DNA from: Lachnospiraceae bacterium
GTDB taxonomy: Bacteria; Bacillota; Clostridia; Lachnospirales; Lachnospiraceae
NCBI GenBank assembly: GCA_022769005.1
Contig: JALEKK010000024.1
Span: forward strand, 1 to 64,000
Reading direction: 5' to 3'
DNA length: 64,000 nucleotides
Positions within the stretch are counted from its first letter, which is position 1, and each line of letters opens with the position of its first letter. Position numbers and translations under genes: made by a program. Below the pieces are notes generated by a model. It was not told the DNA's origin, ran no database searches, and saw nothing but the letters and a program-made list of their open reading frames with translations. Of this stretch, positions 44,671 to 55,771 are shown piece after piece.

Positions 44671-46263
44671 TTAATTTTTGTTTTTACGTTTTATCATATA
44701 AACCGACGATAATATTGTTACGCATGACGCTGCCGCAATTATGGATATCCACAAAACAATATTTGAATTATCCCCCGTTTTTACTGTATTCTTAACGGCT
44801 TCATTACTTTTGATAAGTTTAATGTCATTTTTATTTTCCTGAGTTGTACCTCCGGAATTATCTTTATCTTCAGTTTTGTTATTTTCATTATCGGGAACTG
44901 TTTCATTTTCATTATTATTTTTTACCTGAAGTGTAAAAAATATTCCCTCATCTCCCTCAGGTGATATAAAATCTCTTCCTTCATCAGACTGCTTTGCTTC
45001 CCATTCAAATTCAAATACTCCCTGACGGTTATTCATGGAAGCGACTGAGTGAAACATACCTCCGGATGCGCCTTTTACGGTATAATATTCTCCCTCTTTG
45101 GCATTATCGCTTAATTTAATTCCCGGAACGGTTATTTTTAATACATCGTCACATGCATATACCGCCTGCTCCAACTGATAGAAATTGGTTATATTATCGG
45201 TATTTAATGACATTATAACCTCTATGGTATCTCCCACAACCTGAACATTGCTGACTGAGAATGTAGATGCTCCGCCTTCGAATTTAACTTCGTCCGGAGT
45301 AGGAATCTTTGTGAATTCCATTCCTTCCGGAAGAGTCATTGAAGCATAAAATTCCGACCTGAGGTCACTTAATTTAATCTGTTCCTTATCTAACTGATTT
45401 GCATTGGTATTGGCTATTCTTGAAAGTTCCTTTTTTACCGGAATCGTTGTATATGTTCCGGTAAACGAATATACTCCTCCGGCTTTTGCCTCAAAAACCT
45501 TATCATGTTCCGTATCGTCACCGATAAGTATATCTCCTTCGGTAAAAACATTTTCACCTGTAGGAATTCCCGGAACAAATTCGGTAGTCAAAAGATTTAC
45601 ATTTGATCCCGTAAGACCGACACTTGCCGAAATCCATCTTCCGTATCCTATATTTCTTTCAGACGGAGTAACCGAAGATACATACTGAGATGAATCCGTT
45701 CCCTCTTTTGCTTTCCCCGTATAATTTATTTTAAATGCAACCACGGCGTCTCTAGGCTCTGTTTTATAACTTTCCACGGTTTCCTTAACGGTTCTTACCG
45801 TCGGATCCTTACCGCCGGTTATAAAAACCCTTACAACAAATACATTATCCGTATTTGATATCAGCTTTGTATTAACTATTGTTGCGGTGCTTGCATCCTC
45901 ATATGTTCCCGAAAATCCTTCCGGAAGCGTGACCGTAACGTCAACATAATTATTATTGTCTAATATTGTATACGCACCGCCGAGATAACTCTGAGCTATT
46001 TCAAGCAATCCGTTTATTTCATCAAGCATATCAGACTGATTAAAAGAATATGTCAATGTTCCGGAAACATCCGTATCTTCATATACTTTGTTTCCCTCAT
46101 CAACTTCAACTTTACTTACGTTTGTTGTTTCTCCCGAAAATGAAGCATTGTAATCTGCAGCTTTTACATCTGTTTTAAATCCTGTTATTCCGATGACGGC
46201 TGTTGATAAGGCTGCAAAAAGAACAATAGTGCTCTTTACCGATTTTTTCACATAATTTTCCAT
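44671..46263 (-). CDS. Cell-surface protein with sortase-like C-terminus
   Basis: A 530-residue exported protein. The signal peptide runs to about residue 35 (DVKA). The body is beta-rich, Ser/Thr/Val/Glu-rich, with no domain I can name. Near the C-terminus a low-complexity Asn/Glu/Lys linker (NETVPDNENNKTED) is followed by VKTGD, a membrane segment and a basic KRKNKN tail. The VKTGD segment resembles the NPKTG/LPKTG sorting signals in Clostridia, but the leading Leu-Pro is missing. ATG at 46263 is preferred because AGGGG lies ten bases before it. The 190 bases between the start and the terminator at 46462 hold a hairpin but no gene. Confidence 0.75.
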   Translation of the reverse strand: MENYVKKSVKSTIVLFAALSTAVIGITGFKTDVKAADYNASFSGETTNVSKVEVDEGNKVYEDTDVSGTLTYSFNQSDMLDEINGLLEIAQSYLGGAYTILDNNNYVDVTVTLPEGFSGTYEDASTATIVNTKLISNTDNVFVVRVFITGGKDPTVRTVKETVESYKTEPRDAVVAFKINYTGKAKEGTDSSQYVSSVTPSERNIGYGRWISASVGLTGSNVNLLTTEFVPGIPTGENVFTEGDILIGDDTEHDKVFEAKAGGVYSFTGTYTTIPVKKELSRIANTNANQLDKEQIKLSDLRSEFYASMTLPEGMEFTKIPTPDEVKFEGGASTFSVSNVQVVGDTIEVIMSLNTDNITNFYQLEQAVYACDDVLKITVPGIKLSDNAKEGEYYTVKGASGGMFHSVASMNNRQGVFEFEWEAKQSDEGRDFISPEGDEGIFFTLQVKNNNENETVPDNENNKTEDKDNSGGTTQENKNDIKLIKSNEAVKNTVKTGDNSNIVLWISIIAAASCVTILSSVYMIKRKNKN

Positions 46264-46461
46264 ATTTTGCAATCCCCTGACTATATTAAAAATTAAACAT
46301 ATTTATATATCTGTCTTAAATATAGCAAGTAATTAAAAAGCAAAATATTAAATTACCTAAACTGCCGAATGAATACTTATTTTGTACATTTTATTATATT
46401 TGTAAAATATAATAAAATGATATTTCTCATTCTTCGCACGATTTTCTGATTCGTAACACAT

Positions 46462-46489
46462 AAAAAAATCCTGCCGAACGGCAGGATTT
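46462..46489 (-). terminator. Terminator of the candidate RNA gene
   Basis: AAATCCTGCCG (46466-46476) is perfectly inverted at 46479-46489, with a two-base loop; the minus strand ends in seven T. No coding gene ends close upstream of it, which points to a non-coding or leader transcript. Confidence 0.85.
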
Positions 46490-46712
46490 GAGAATGAAAA
46501 CTTTACACTATAAATTCTTTGGGGAAGAAAATAATAGTTTAATAACTACCGCTTTAAATAGCACGAAGGAGAAATGTACATATTTACCCCGGTAGTATAA
46601 AGTTTGGGAAATATCATCGTCTATGGGATATTCCGATGATACCGTTGAAGTGTAAACACTTCACAAACAAATATACTTATTATAAATATATTCGTCTGCT
46701 TATTAGGGTAGT
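46462..46712 (-). ncRNA. Candidate structured non-coding RNA
   Basis: About 250 bases without a plausible protein, ending at a strong terminator on the minus strand. Complementary segments suggest folding: TTTACACT / AGTGTAAA as outer closing stem, TATCATCG / CGATGATA, and ACTACCG / CGGTAGT, besides GAAGTGT...ACACTTC near the 5' part. No motif of tmRNA, RNase P, SRP RNA, T-box or a common riboswitch is seen; a divergent 6S-type RNA cannot be excluded. It may instead be the leader of the 46263 surface protein gene, 190 bases farther on. Confidence 0.45.
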
Positions 46713-46751
46713 TAGATAGTAACATCATAATTTATGATTTTCCATTTTTTT

Positions 46752-46783
46752 TACCCGAACTGTAAATTAAGTACCCGAATTGT
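46752..46783 (-). promoter_or_regulatory. LytTR-like direct repeats upstream of the candidate RNA
   Basis: On the minus strand ACAATTCGGGTA (46783-46772) and ACAGTTCGGGTA (46763-46752) recur at a 20-base period. AgrA/ComE-type LytTR regulators bind direct ACArTT-type repeats about two helical turns apart. A possible -10 TACTAT lies some 35 bases downstream, and a TATAAT at 46679-46684. The repeat is seen; the regulator class is inferred. Confidence 0.5.
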
Positions 46784-46810
46784 GTTTTATATATGTATTA
46801 TTTGAATATA

Positions 46811-47359
46811 TTACATATTATCGGCACATTCGTCATATAAATTTCTTCCGCCGGAGTCGATTGCAACTATAACCGGGAAATTCTTAACCGTGAGTTTTCT
46901 TACGGCTTCCGGTCCCAGGTCTTCATATGCTATTACCTCGGAAGAAGTAATACATTTTGAAAGGAGGGCTCCCGCCCCTCCGACGGCAACAAAGTATATG
47001 CATTTATTTCTTTTTATTGACTCCGTTACTTCGCCGGACCTTCTTCCTTTTCCTATCATTCCGATAAGTCCGTTATTTAACAATGTAGGCGTATATTTAT
47101 CCATTCTTCCGCTTGTGGTGGGACCTGCCGAGCCTATTACCGCTCCCGGTCTTGCAGGAGTCGGACCCAGATAATATATGGTTTGGTTTCTTATGTCGAA
47201 GGGAAAAGGTTCTCCCTTTTCGTATGATTCAGTCATTCTTTTATGGGCCGCATCCCTTGCCGAATAAATTACTCCTGACAGGTATACCACATCGCCTGCT
47301 TCAAATTCCTTTATGTCATCTTTTGAAAACGGAACATTTAAATATCTCTCCATTATCAT
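46811..47359 (-). CDS. Class I fumarate hydratase, beta (C-terminal) subunit
   Basis: A 182-residue subunit homologous to the C-terminal domain of class I fumarases and to the beta subunit of L-tartrate dehydratase. Family landmarks are DVVYLSGVIYSARDAAHKR, GPTPARPG, AGPTTSGRMD and GKGRRSG. With the alpha subunit it forms the [4Fe-4S] enzyme that interconverts fumarate and malate. ATG at 47359 overlaps the alpha-subunit end by four bases, a sign of translational coupling. Whether the enzyme acts on fumarate or tartrate cannot be read; fumarate is the usual case in Clostridia. Confidence 0.9.
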   Translation of the reverse strand: MIMERYLNVPFSKDDIKEFEAGDVVYLSGVIYSARDAAHKRMTESYEKGEPFPFDIRNQTIYYLGPTPARPGAVIGSAGPTTSGRMDKYTPTLLNNGLIGMIGKGRRSGEVTESIKRNKCIYFVAVGGAGALLSKCITSSEVIAYEDLGPEAVRKLTVKNFPVIVAIDSGGRNLYDECADNM

Positions 47360-48210
47360 ATCTCCCTGATTTTATGTCTGTTAACATGACAGCACATATT
47401 TACGGCAAGAGGCATACCCGCAATATGAGTGGGATATGTTTCTATATTTATACCGAGTGCCGTATTTTTTCCTCCCAGTCCGGCGGGACCCAATCCGATT
47501 TTATTTATTTCGGTGAGAAGTTCTTCTTCAAGTTCGTCAACATATGGCTTTCTGTACGGAGAAGACGATTTCCCGTCAATATTTCTTGTAAGCGCTCTCT
47601 TTGCAAGTATGGCCGCCATTTCAAAATCTCCTCCGATTCCGACTCCCACGATAAAAGGCGGACATGCATTCGGTCCCGCATCCCTTACTGTATCCAATAT
47701 TGATTTTTTTATTCCTTCAAGACCGTCGGAAGGTTTGAGCATGAAAATACGGCTCATATTTTCACTTCCGAATCCTTTTGGAGAAACAGTTATTTTAACT
47801 TTATTCCCGGGAACTATATTCATATGTATTATTGCCGGAGTATTGTCATTTGTATTTATTCTTTCAACCGGATCTTCCACAACGGATTTACGAAGATAAC
47901 CCTCTTTATATCCTTCTCTTACTCCCCTGTTTACGGCTTCAGTCAGATCTCCTCCGAAAAAATGTACATCCTGTCCTATATCCAGAAATATAACTGCCAT
48001 TCCCGTGTCCTGACATATGGGTATCATTTCATTTTCGGCTATATCCACATTTTTATGAAGTTGATTCAGAACCGATTTCCCTACTTCTGAATTCTCTGTT
48101 TTTTCTGCATTAAATAATGATTTTTTTATATCACTTTCAAGATAGTAATTTGCTTCAATACACATTTCTTTAATATTTGACGCTATCTCGTTTACATCTA
48201 TTTCTCTCAT
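47356..48210 (-). CDS. Class I fumarate hydratase, alpha (N-terminal) subunit
   Basis: A 284-residue subunit with the cysteines that hold the [4Fe-4S] cluster: C66 in PICQDTG, C183 in PNACPPF, and one of C273/C274 in NMCCHVNRH. The KGFGSENMS motif is also present. It catalyses hydration of fumarate with the beta subunit. ATG at 48210 has GGAGG upstream. The two genes form a short operon upstream of the candidate RNA region; gyrA ends just before. Confidence 0.9.
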   Translation of the reverse strand: MREIDVNEIASNIKEMCIEANYYLESDIKKSLFNAEKTENSEVGKSVLNQLHKNVDIAENEMIPICQDTGMAVIFLDIGQDVHFFGGDLTEAVNRGVREGYKEGYLRKSVVEDPVERINTNDNTPAIIHMNIVPGNKVKITVSPKGFGSENMSRIFMLKPSDGLEGIKKSILDTVRDAGPNACPPFIVGVGIGGDFEMAAILAKRALTRNIDGKSSSPYRKPYVDELEEELLTEINKIGLGPAGLGGKNTALGINIETYPTHIAGMPLAVNMCCHVNRHKIREI

Positions 48211-48285
48211 ACTTCCTCCGAAATTTTAATTATCTGAATTATATATGCTGAGAACGGTTATTTACAAAGTATATTTAAATATATA

Positions 48286-48322
48286 ATAAAACCGCCCGGT
48301 ATTACATGTCCGGGCGGTTTTT
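48286..48322 (-). terminator. Terminator after gyrA
   Basis: AAAACCGCCCGG (48288-48299) pairs with CCGGGCGGTTTT (48310-48321), with a ten-base loop. It lies 26 bases past the gyrA stop; T-rich ends occur on both strands. Confidence 0.88.
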
Positions 48323-48347
48323 ACAACAAATTAATTAAGATAATTAA

Positions 48348-50867
48348 TCAATTTTCATCAGATTCGGATTTATCCGAAATATCATCTTCAGATTCTCCGT
48401 TTATATCGTCAATTTTGGCAATTGCCGCAACTTTAATATCATTTTCCAAATTAATTAACTTAACTCCCGTGGTAACTCTTCCGTTAATCGAAATATCATT
48501 ACACTTGATTTTAATGATTATTCCTTCGTCTGTTATAATCATAAGTCCCTGAGAGTCGTTAACCAATTTGAAACCTACAAGATTGCCGCTCTTGCTGACT
48601 ATCTTATAGCACTTTACGCCTTTACCTCCGCGTTTTTGAGGAGTAAATTCACTTATTTTTGTTCTCTTTCCGAATCCGTTTTCCGAAACCAGAAGTAAAT
48701 AATCTTCTTCATTTCCGTCAGAGGCAATGTTTGGAGTTATCTGCATGCCTATTACATGGTCATTTGCCGAAAGATTAATTCCTTTAACGCCTCTTGCGGT
48801 TCTTCCCATTGAACGAACATCATTTTCATCAAATAATATGCACTGTCCGAGCTTTGTTACAAGAATTATTTTCTTCGTTCCGTCAGTAACTCTTACACCT
48901 ATAAGTTCATCATCTTCCGAAAGAGTAAGAGCTCTTAAGCCGTTTTTATTGATATTGGCAAATTCCATAATATTGGTTTTCTTAACGATACCGCTCTTAG
49001 TAGACATAAATAATTTATTCTCGTCGCTGAGAACATCTTTATTTATCGGAATAATGGCGCTTATTTTTTCATCCGGCATAAGATTAAGAAGATTTATTAC
49101 GGCAGTACCTCTTGATGTTCTTGAACTTTCCGGAATCTGATATCCCTTTAACTTATATACTCTTCCCTGGTTGGTAAAGAATAAAAGAGAATCGTGAGTC
49201 ATGGTTGCAAATAATTCTTCAACATAATCATCTTCAACGGTTTGCATTCCCTTAATGCCTTTTCCGCCGCGCTTTTGATTTTTAAAATTATCCGAACTCT
49301 GTCTCTTAATATATCCGAGATTGGTTCTTGTAATAATAACTGGTTCGTTCGGAATAAGATCTTCATCCGAAAAATCGGTTATGTCCGAATCGATGGCCGT
49401 TCTTCTTTTATCTGAATATTTCTCGGATATTTCAGTTATTTCTTTTCTGATTACGAGAAGGAGCTTCTTTCTGTCATTTAAGATTTCTTTATATTCTTTA
49501 ATCTTAGCCTGAAGTTCTTTTAATTCATCTTCTATCTTTTCTCTTTCAAGTCCGGTCAAAGCACGAAGTCTCATATCTACAATAGCCTGAGCCTGAACTT
49601 CGCTTAATTCAAATTCTTTGATAAGACTTTCTTTTGCAATAGATACGTTAGCCGAACCTCTTATTATACTTATTACTCTGTCGATATTATCAAGAGCCGT
49701 TATTAAACCTTTTAATATATGAGCTCTCTCTTCGGCTTTATTAAGATCATACTTTGTTCTTCTTGTAATAACATCTTCCTGATGAGCAAGATAATACTTC
49801 AACATCTCAAGAAGATTTAAAACCTTAGGTTCGTTATTAACAAGTGACAGCATTATAACGCCGAATGTATCCTGGAGCTGCGTATATTTAAATAATCTGT
49901 TGAGAATAACATTTGCATTAACGTCTCTTCTGAGTTCTATTACTATTCTCATACCGGTTCTGTCGGATTCATCCCTGAGAGCCGTAATTCCGTCAATTCT
50001 CTTGTTTTTTACAAGCTCTCCGATTTTTCCGATAAGACGCTCCTTATTAACCATATAAGGAATTTCCGTAACAACTATTCTGTTTTTTCCGTTATCCATC
50101 GGTTCAATGTCTGTTACGGCACGAACAATTATCTTTCCTCTTCCGGTTCTGTATGCCTGCTCAATACCTGAACGTCCTTTTATTATCGCTCCCGTAGGAA
50201 AATCAGGTCCTTTTACAATATCCATGACTTCATCGATGGTTGTATCCGAATCATTTTCAACGATGTTATCAATTATCTTTACCACGGCTCCTATTACCTC
50301 TCCCAGATTATGAGGAGGTATGTTGGTTGCCATACCTACGGCAATACCTGAAGTTCCGTTAACAAGAAGATTAGGATATCTGGCGGGAAGTACATTCGGC
50401 TCTCTTTCCGTTTCATCAAAGTTAGGAACAAAATCAACTGTATCCTTGTTGATGTCGGACAGCATTTCCATTGATATTTTACTTAATCTGGCCTCGGTAT
50501 AACGCATTGCGGCAGCTCCGTCACCGTCCACGGAACCGAAATTTCCGTGACCGTCAACCAGCGGATATCTTGTTGAAAAATCCTGCGCAAGTTTTACAAG
50601 GGCGTCGTATATAGATGAATCACCGTGAGGGTGATATTTACCCATTGTATCACCTACGATACGAGCACATTTTCTGTGTGGTTTATCAGGACCGTTATTA
50701 AGCTCTATCATTGAGAATAATATTCTTCTCTGAACAGGCTTAAGACCGTCTCTTACATCAGGAAGGGCTCTCTGAGCTATTACGCTCATTGAATAATCGA
50801 TGTAATACTCTTCCATAGTCTTTTTTATATCTACATCGCTTATTTTATCAAAAATGTGTTCATCCAT
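48348..50867 (-). CDS. gyrA: DNA gyrase subunit A
   Basis: An 839-residue subunit that breaks and rejoins DNA to introduce negative supercoils. The catalytic tyrosine is Y123 in MRYTEARL. The quinolone region reads HGDSSIYD, with S84 and D88 at the positions of E. coli S83 and D87, so no common resistance change is seen. The C-terminal pinwheel contains the GyrA box QKRGGKG. An acidic tail (residues 815-839) ends the protein. ATG at 50867 has GGAG upstream, 11 bases after the gyrB stop. Confidence 0.98.
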   Translation of the reverse strand: MDEHIFDKISDVDIKKTMEEYYIDYSMSVIAQRALPDVRDGLKPVQRRILFSMIELNNGPDKPHRKCARIVGDTMGKYHPHGDSSIYDALVKLAQDFSTRYPLVDGHGNFGSVDGDGAAAMRYTEARLSKISMEMLSDINKDTVDFVPNFDETEREPNVLPARYPNLLVNGTSGIAVGMATNIPPHNLGEVIGAVVKIIDNIVENDSDTTIDEVMDIVKGPDFPTGAIIKGRSGIEQAYRTGRGKIIVRAVTDIEPMDNGKNRIVVTEIPYMVNKERLIGKIGELVKNKRIDGITALRDESDRTGMRIVIELRRDVNANVILNRLFKYTQLQDTFGVIMLSLVNNEPKVLNLLEMLKYYLAHQEDVITRRTKYDLNKAEERAHILKGLITALDNIDRVISIIRGSANVSIAKESLIKEFELSEVQAQAIVDMRLRALTGLEREKIEDELKELQAKIKEYKEILNDRKKLLLVIRKEITEISEKYSDKRRTAIDSDITDFSDEDLIPNEPVIITRTNLGYIKRQSSDNFKNQKRGGKGIKGMQTVEDDYVEELFATMTHDSLLFFTNQGRVYKLKGYQIPESSRTSRGTAVINLLNLMPDEKISAIIPINKDVLSDENKLFMSTKSGIVKKTNIMEFANINKNGLRALTLSEDDELIGVRVTDGTKKIILVTKLGQCILFDENDVRSMGRTARGVKGINLSANDHVIGMQITPNIASDGNEEDYLLLVSENGFGKRTKISEFTPQKRGGKGVKCYKIVSKSGNLVGFKLVNDSQGLMIITDEGIIIKIKCNDISINGRVTTGVKLINLENDIKVAAIAKIDDINGESEDDISDKSESDEN

Positions 50868-50878
50868 AGTAATCTCCG

Positions 50879-53062
<2,184 letters not shown>

Positions 53063-54172
53063 CTATAATGTACTCCGTTTTACAACCTTTCCGTTATTAA
53101 CCTCATAAATGGTACCTTCCGACATATCAGATATATTTAATTCATCATATCCCGTACATGTTATGACTGTCTGAATATTCTTAATGTTAGAAAATAATAA
53201 TTTCTGTCTGTTCTCATCCAATTCAGATAATACATCATCAAGAAGAAGCACCGGGTCATCGCCGGTCTCCTCTTTTATCATGCTTATCTCGGCAAGTTTG
53301 GTACTTATTGCCGCAGTTCTCTTCTGCCCCTGAGATCCGAATACTTTAACATCCATATCATTTATATAAAATGTTATATCGTCTCTGTGAGGTCCGAAAG
53401 ATGTTAATCCATACTTTAAATCTCTCTGTCTGTTTTCCGAAATTTTATCAGCCAGTTCATCAGCCCTTGTATTTGGATTATATTCCATGCGAAGACTCTC
53501 TTTTCCGCCTGTAATATTATAATGTATTTCGGATACAATTTGTGATAATTTTTCTATATAAACGAATCTGTCTTTTATAATTTTTTTTGCATAAAAGACA
53601 AACTGCTCATCCAATATATCCAAAAGAGTTATATCACCGTTACCGTGAACGTCACGGTTTTTCAGATATTTATTCCTGCTGTCCAATATTTTATTAAAGT
53701 TAACCAGGTTATTATAATATATTTTACTGACAGATATCAGTTCACTGTCTATAAAATCTCTTCTTACGGCCGGTCCCATTCTTATGATATCCAGATTTTC
53801 CGGAGAAAATACCACAACATTTAAAATCCCTATAAGTTCTCCGAGATTTTTAACAGGAAACTTATCTACTGCAATTCCCTTCCTTGCCGATTTTTTTATA
53901 TGTACGTCTATTCTGTTCGAAGTATACTTTTTTTTAACAATAAGCTTTATATGTGCATCGTCACATTGATTTAAACCGTCAGTAAACCTTAAAAGCTCTT
54001 TATCCTTTGCACCTCTGTATGATTTTGCGGCGGCGCACATATATATTGCCTCCAATATATTGCTCTTCCCCTGAGCATTGCTGCCGTACAGTATATTTAT
54101 TCCGTCGCTTAATTCTAATTTTAAATACGGATAATTACGAAAATCTTTTAACTCGATTTCTTTAATCTTCAT
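53063..54172 (-). CDS. recF: DNA replication and repair protein RecF
   Basis: A 369-residue SMC-like ATPase that helps load RecA at gapped DNA. Walker A is GSNAQGKSN near residues 34-42; the ABC signature-like FGSQGQKRT lies near 280, and Walker B is LLLDDVLSELD. ATG at 54172 overlaps the rlbA end by 11 bases, so the two genes are translationally coupled. It stands in the usual dnaN-rlbA-recF-gyrB order. Confidence 0.96.
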   Translation of the reverse strand: MKIKEIELKDFRNYPYLKLELSDGINILYGSNAQGKSNILEAIYMCAAAKSYRGAKDKELLRFTDGLNQCDDAHIKLIVKKKYTSNRIDVHIKKSARKGIAVDKFPVKNLGELIGILNVVVFSPENLDIIRMGPAVRRDFIDSELISVSKIYYNNLVNFNKILDSRNKYLKNRDVHGNGDITLLDILDEQFVFYAKKIIKDRFVYIEKLSQIVSEIHYNITGGKESLRMEYNPNTRADELADKISENRQRDLKYGLTSFGPHRDDITFYINDMDVKVFGSQGQKRTAAISTKLAEISMIKEETGDDPVLLLDDVLSELDENRQKLLFSNIKNIQTVITCTGYDELNISDMSEGTIYEVNNGKVVKRSTL

Positions 54173-54380
54173 CCCTTATAACCTTAAAAACGGTTCCGTT
54201 AAATTCAACAGTCTCACCGCCGTATAATTTGGCTCCCCGTCTTGTATCAACTTCTCCGTTTAATTTAACATTTCCGGACTGTATTTCCGTTTTTGATTCG
54301 GCTCCGTTATATACAAGTCCCGCAAGTTTAAGAGCCTGTCCGAGTTTTATAAACTCTCCGGTAAAATGTACTTCTTCCAT
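54162..54380 (-). CDS. rlbA: S4-domain RNA-binding protein YaaA/RlbA
   Basis: A 72-residue S4-like RNA-binding protein conserved between dnaN and recF in Firmicutes. The S4 core is visible: FIKLGQALKLAG, ESKTEIQSGNVKLNGE and DTRRGAKL. Its role is probably ribosome-related, by family. ATG at 54380 follows the dnaN stop by three bases. Confidence 0.93.
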   Translation of the reverse strand: MEEVHFTGEFIKLGQALKLAGLVYNGAESKTEIQSGNVKLNGEVDTRRGAKLYGGETVEFNGTVFKVIRDED

Positions 54381-54383
54381 AAT

Positions 54384-55487
54384 TTAATCCTCAATAAAGT
54401 TAACAGGTAAAATAAGATAAATATATGATCCTTCTTCATCTCTTATGAAACAAGGAGACATTGCATTGACAAATGTCAATGTAACGGTTTCGTCATCGAT
54501 TACTTTAAGGGCGTCAAGTAAAAACTTTGGATTAAATCCTATCTTTATATCCTTACCCTCTTTTTCAGTTTCAACTTCTTCCTTACCTTCACCGAGAGTT
54601 GATTTTACGCTTAAAAGAATGTTGTTATCCGTTATATTGAGAATAACAGGTCTTTTATCACTTTCTTTTATAAATATCATCTCTGTATCAATGGCGTCTA
54701 TAAGGGATTTTCTGTTAACTTTAAGCTTTGTTTCATAGTCATTTGATATCATTTTATTGATATTAAAATAATCTCCCTGAATAAGTCTTGAAACCACTCT
54801 TGTACTGTTAAATTCAAACATTACATGATTATCCGAAAAATATATTGTTACGGTCTTGTCGTTATCCGCTTCCAGTATTCTCTCTATTTCATTAAGAGAT
54901 TTGCCGGGAATTATTACATATATATTGCCGTCATATTCAACATGAAGATTTCTTATTGCTATTCTGTGACTGTCCAGTGCAACTACTTTAAGGTTATTAT
55001 TCTTAACTTCAAACAATTCTCCGGTCATTATCGGATTATTGTCATTAGGTGATAATGAAAATTTAGTTTGTTTGATAATATCTTTTAATTCCAGCTGTGA
55101 TATTGTAATGCTTATATTTTTTTCAACTTCCGTTAAATATGAAAATTCTTCTGAAGGTAAACCGTTTAATCTGTAATTTTTTCTTTCACATGTAACCGTA
55201 ACGATATTTTTATCGTCAGATTCAATAGTTATCGGCATATCCGGAAGTTTTTTTACCAAATCCGAAATTATCTTCGCGTCTATTGCAACGCTTCCCTTTT
55301 CAATAATTTCTCCTTCCACGGTAGTTTCAATACCGAGATCTAAATCATTTCCGGTTAATTTTATGCAGTTTGATTCGGCGTCTATTAATATACATTCAAG
55401 TATATTCATTGTTGTTCGTATCGTTACTGCTTTTTGTACTATATCAACAGCTTTTACAAGATTATTTTTTTCAAAAACTAATTTCAT
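54384..55487 (-). CDS. dnaN: DNA polymerase III beta clamp
   Basis: A 367-residue sliding clamp that encircles DNA and tethers the replicative polymerase. The start MKLVFEKNNLVKAV and the C-terminal ending ILPVNF are typical, and the length equals the family norm. ATG at 55487 is chosen by AGGAG eight bases upstream; a reading that begins 13 codons earlier has no support. The start codon and ribosome site overlap a DnaA box (55487-55495). Confidence 0.97.
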   Translation of the reverse strand: MKLVFEKNNLVKAVDIVQKAVTIRTTMNILECILIDAESNCIKLTGNDLDLGIETTVEGEIIEKGSVAIDAKIISDLVKKLPDMPITIESDDKNIVTVTCERKNYRLNGLPSEEFSYLTEVEKNISITISQLELKDIIKQTKFSLSPNDNNPIMTGELFEVKNNNLKVVALDSHRIAIRNLHVEYDGNIYVIIPGKSLNEIERILEADNDKTVTIYFSDNHVMFEFNSTRVVSRLIQGDYFNINKMISNDYETKLKVNRKSLIDAIDTEMIFIKESDKRPVILNITDNNILLSVKSTLGEGKEEVETEKEGKDIKIGFNPKFLLDALKVIDDETVTLTFVNAMSPCFIRDEEGSYIYLILPVNFIED

Positions 55488-55740
55488 GTGAATAACTCCT
55501 TTCGTCTTATACAGACAAGAATTCATATGTATATATATATTATTTTCAGTAGTCGTAGTAATAGTGTGTGTGAATTAGTGGATAAGTACATCAAATGCAG
55601 AAGTTATGCACATTTCGTGAAAGTATAACTGTGTTTATTCACATTGAATATTATGTGCATGAGTGTGAATAAAAAATTCGGTAAAAGTTATTCACATAAG
55701 TTATTCACATTTATCACCACTAAATCACAAGTTATTCACA
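55487..55740. promoter_or_regulatory. oriC, dnaA-dnaN side: DnaA-box cluster
   Basis: Six copies of TTATTCACA: minus-strand at 55487-55495 and 55664-55672; plus-strand at 55635, 55688, 55701 and 55732 (each nine bases). A further near match TTATGCACA is at 55604. All carry T in place of the usual C at the fifth position. An A/T-rich tract around 55525-55560 could be the unwinding site. This is the second half of a split origin. Confidence 0.85.
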
Positions 55741-55771
55741 TATTTATATGAATAACTTTTTAAATCACATA

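Noticed and set aside
46575-46600. Plus-strand mini-frame after AAGGAG within the RNA region
   Set aside because: It encodes only eight residues, the spacing is two bases, and no plus-strand terminator or promoter supports it.
46462-46712. T-box or common riboswitch
   Set aside because: The T-box sequence and the cores of SAM, lysine, cobalamin and cyclic-di-GMP riboswitches are absent.
47113-47703. Plus-strand 196-codon open frame
   Set aside because: It is antisense to both fumarase subunit genes, which are well conserved.
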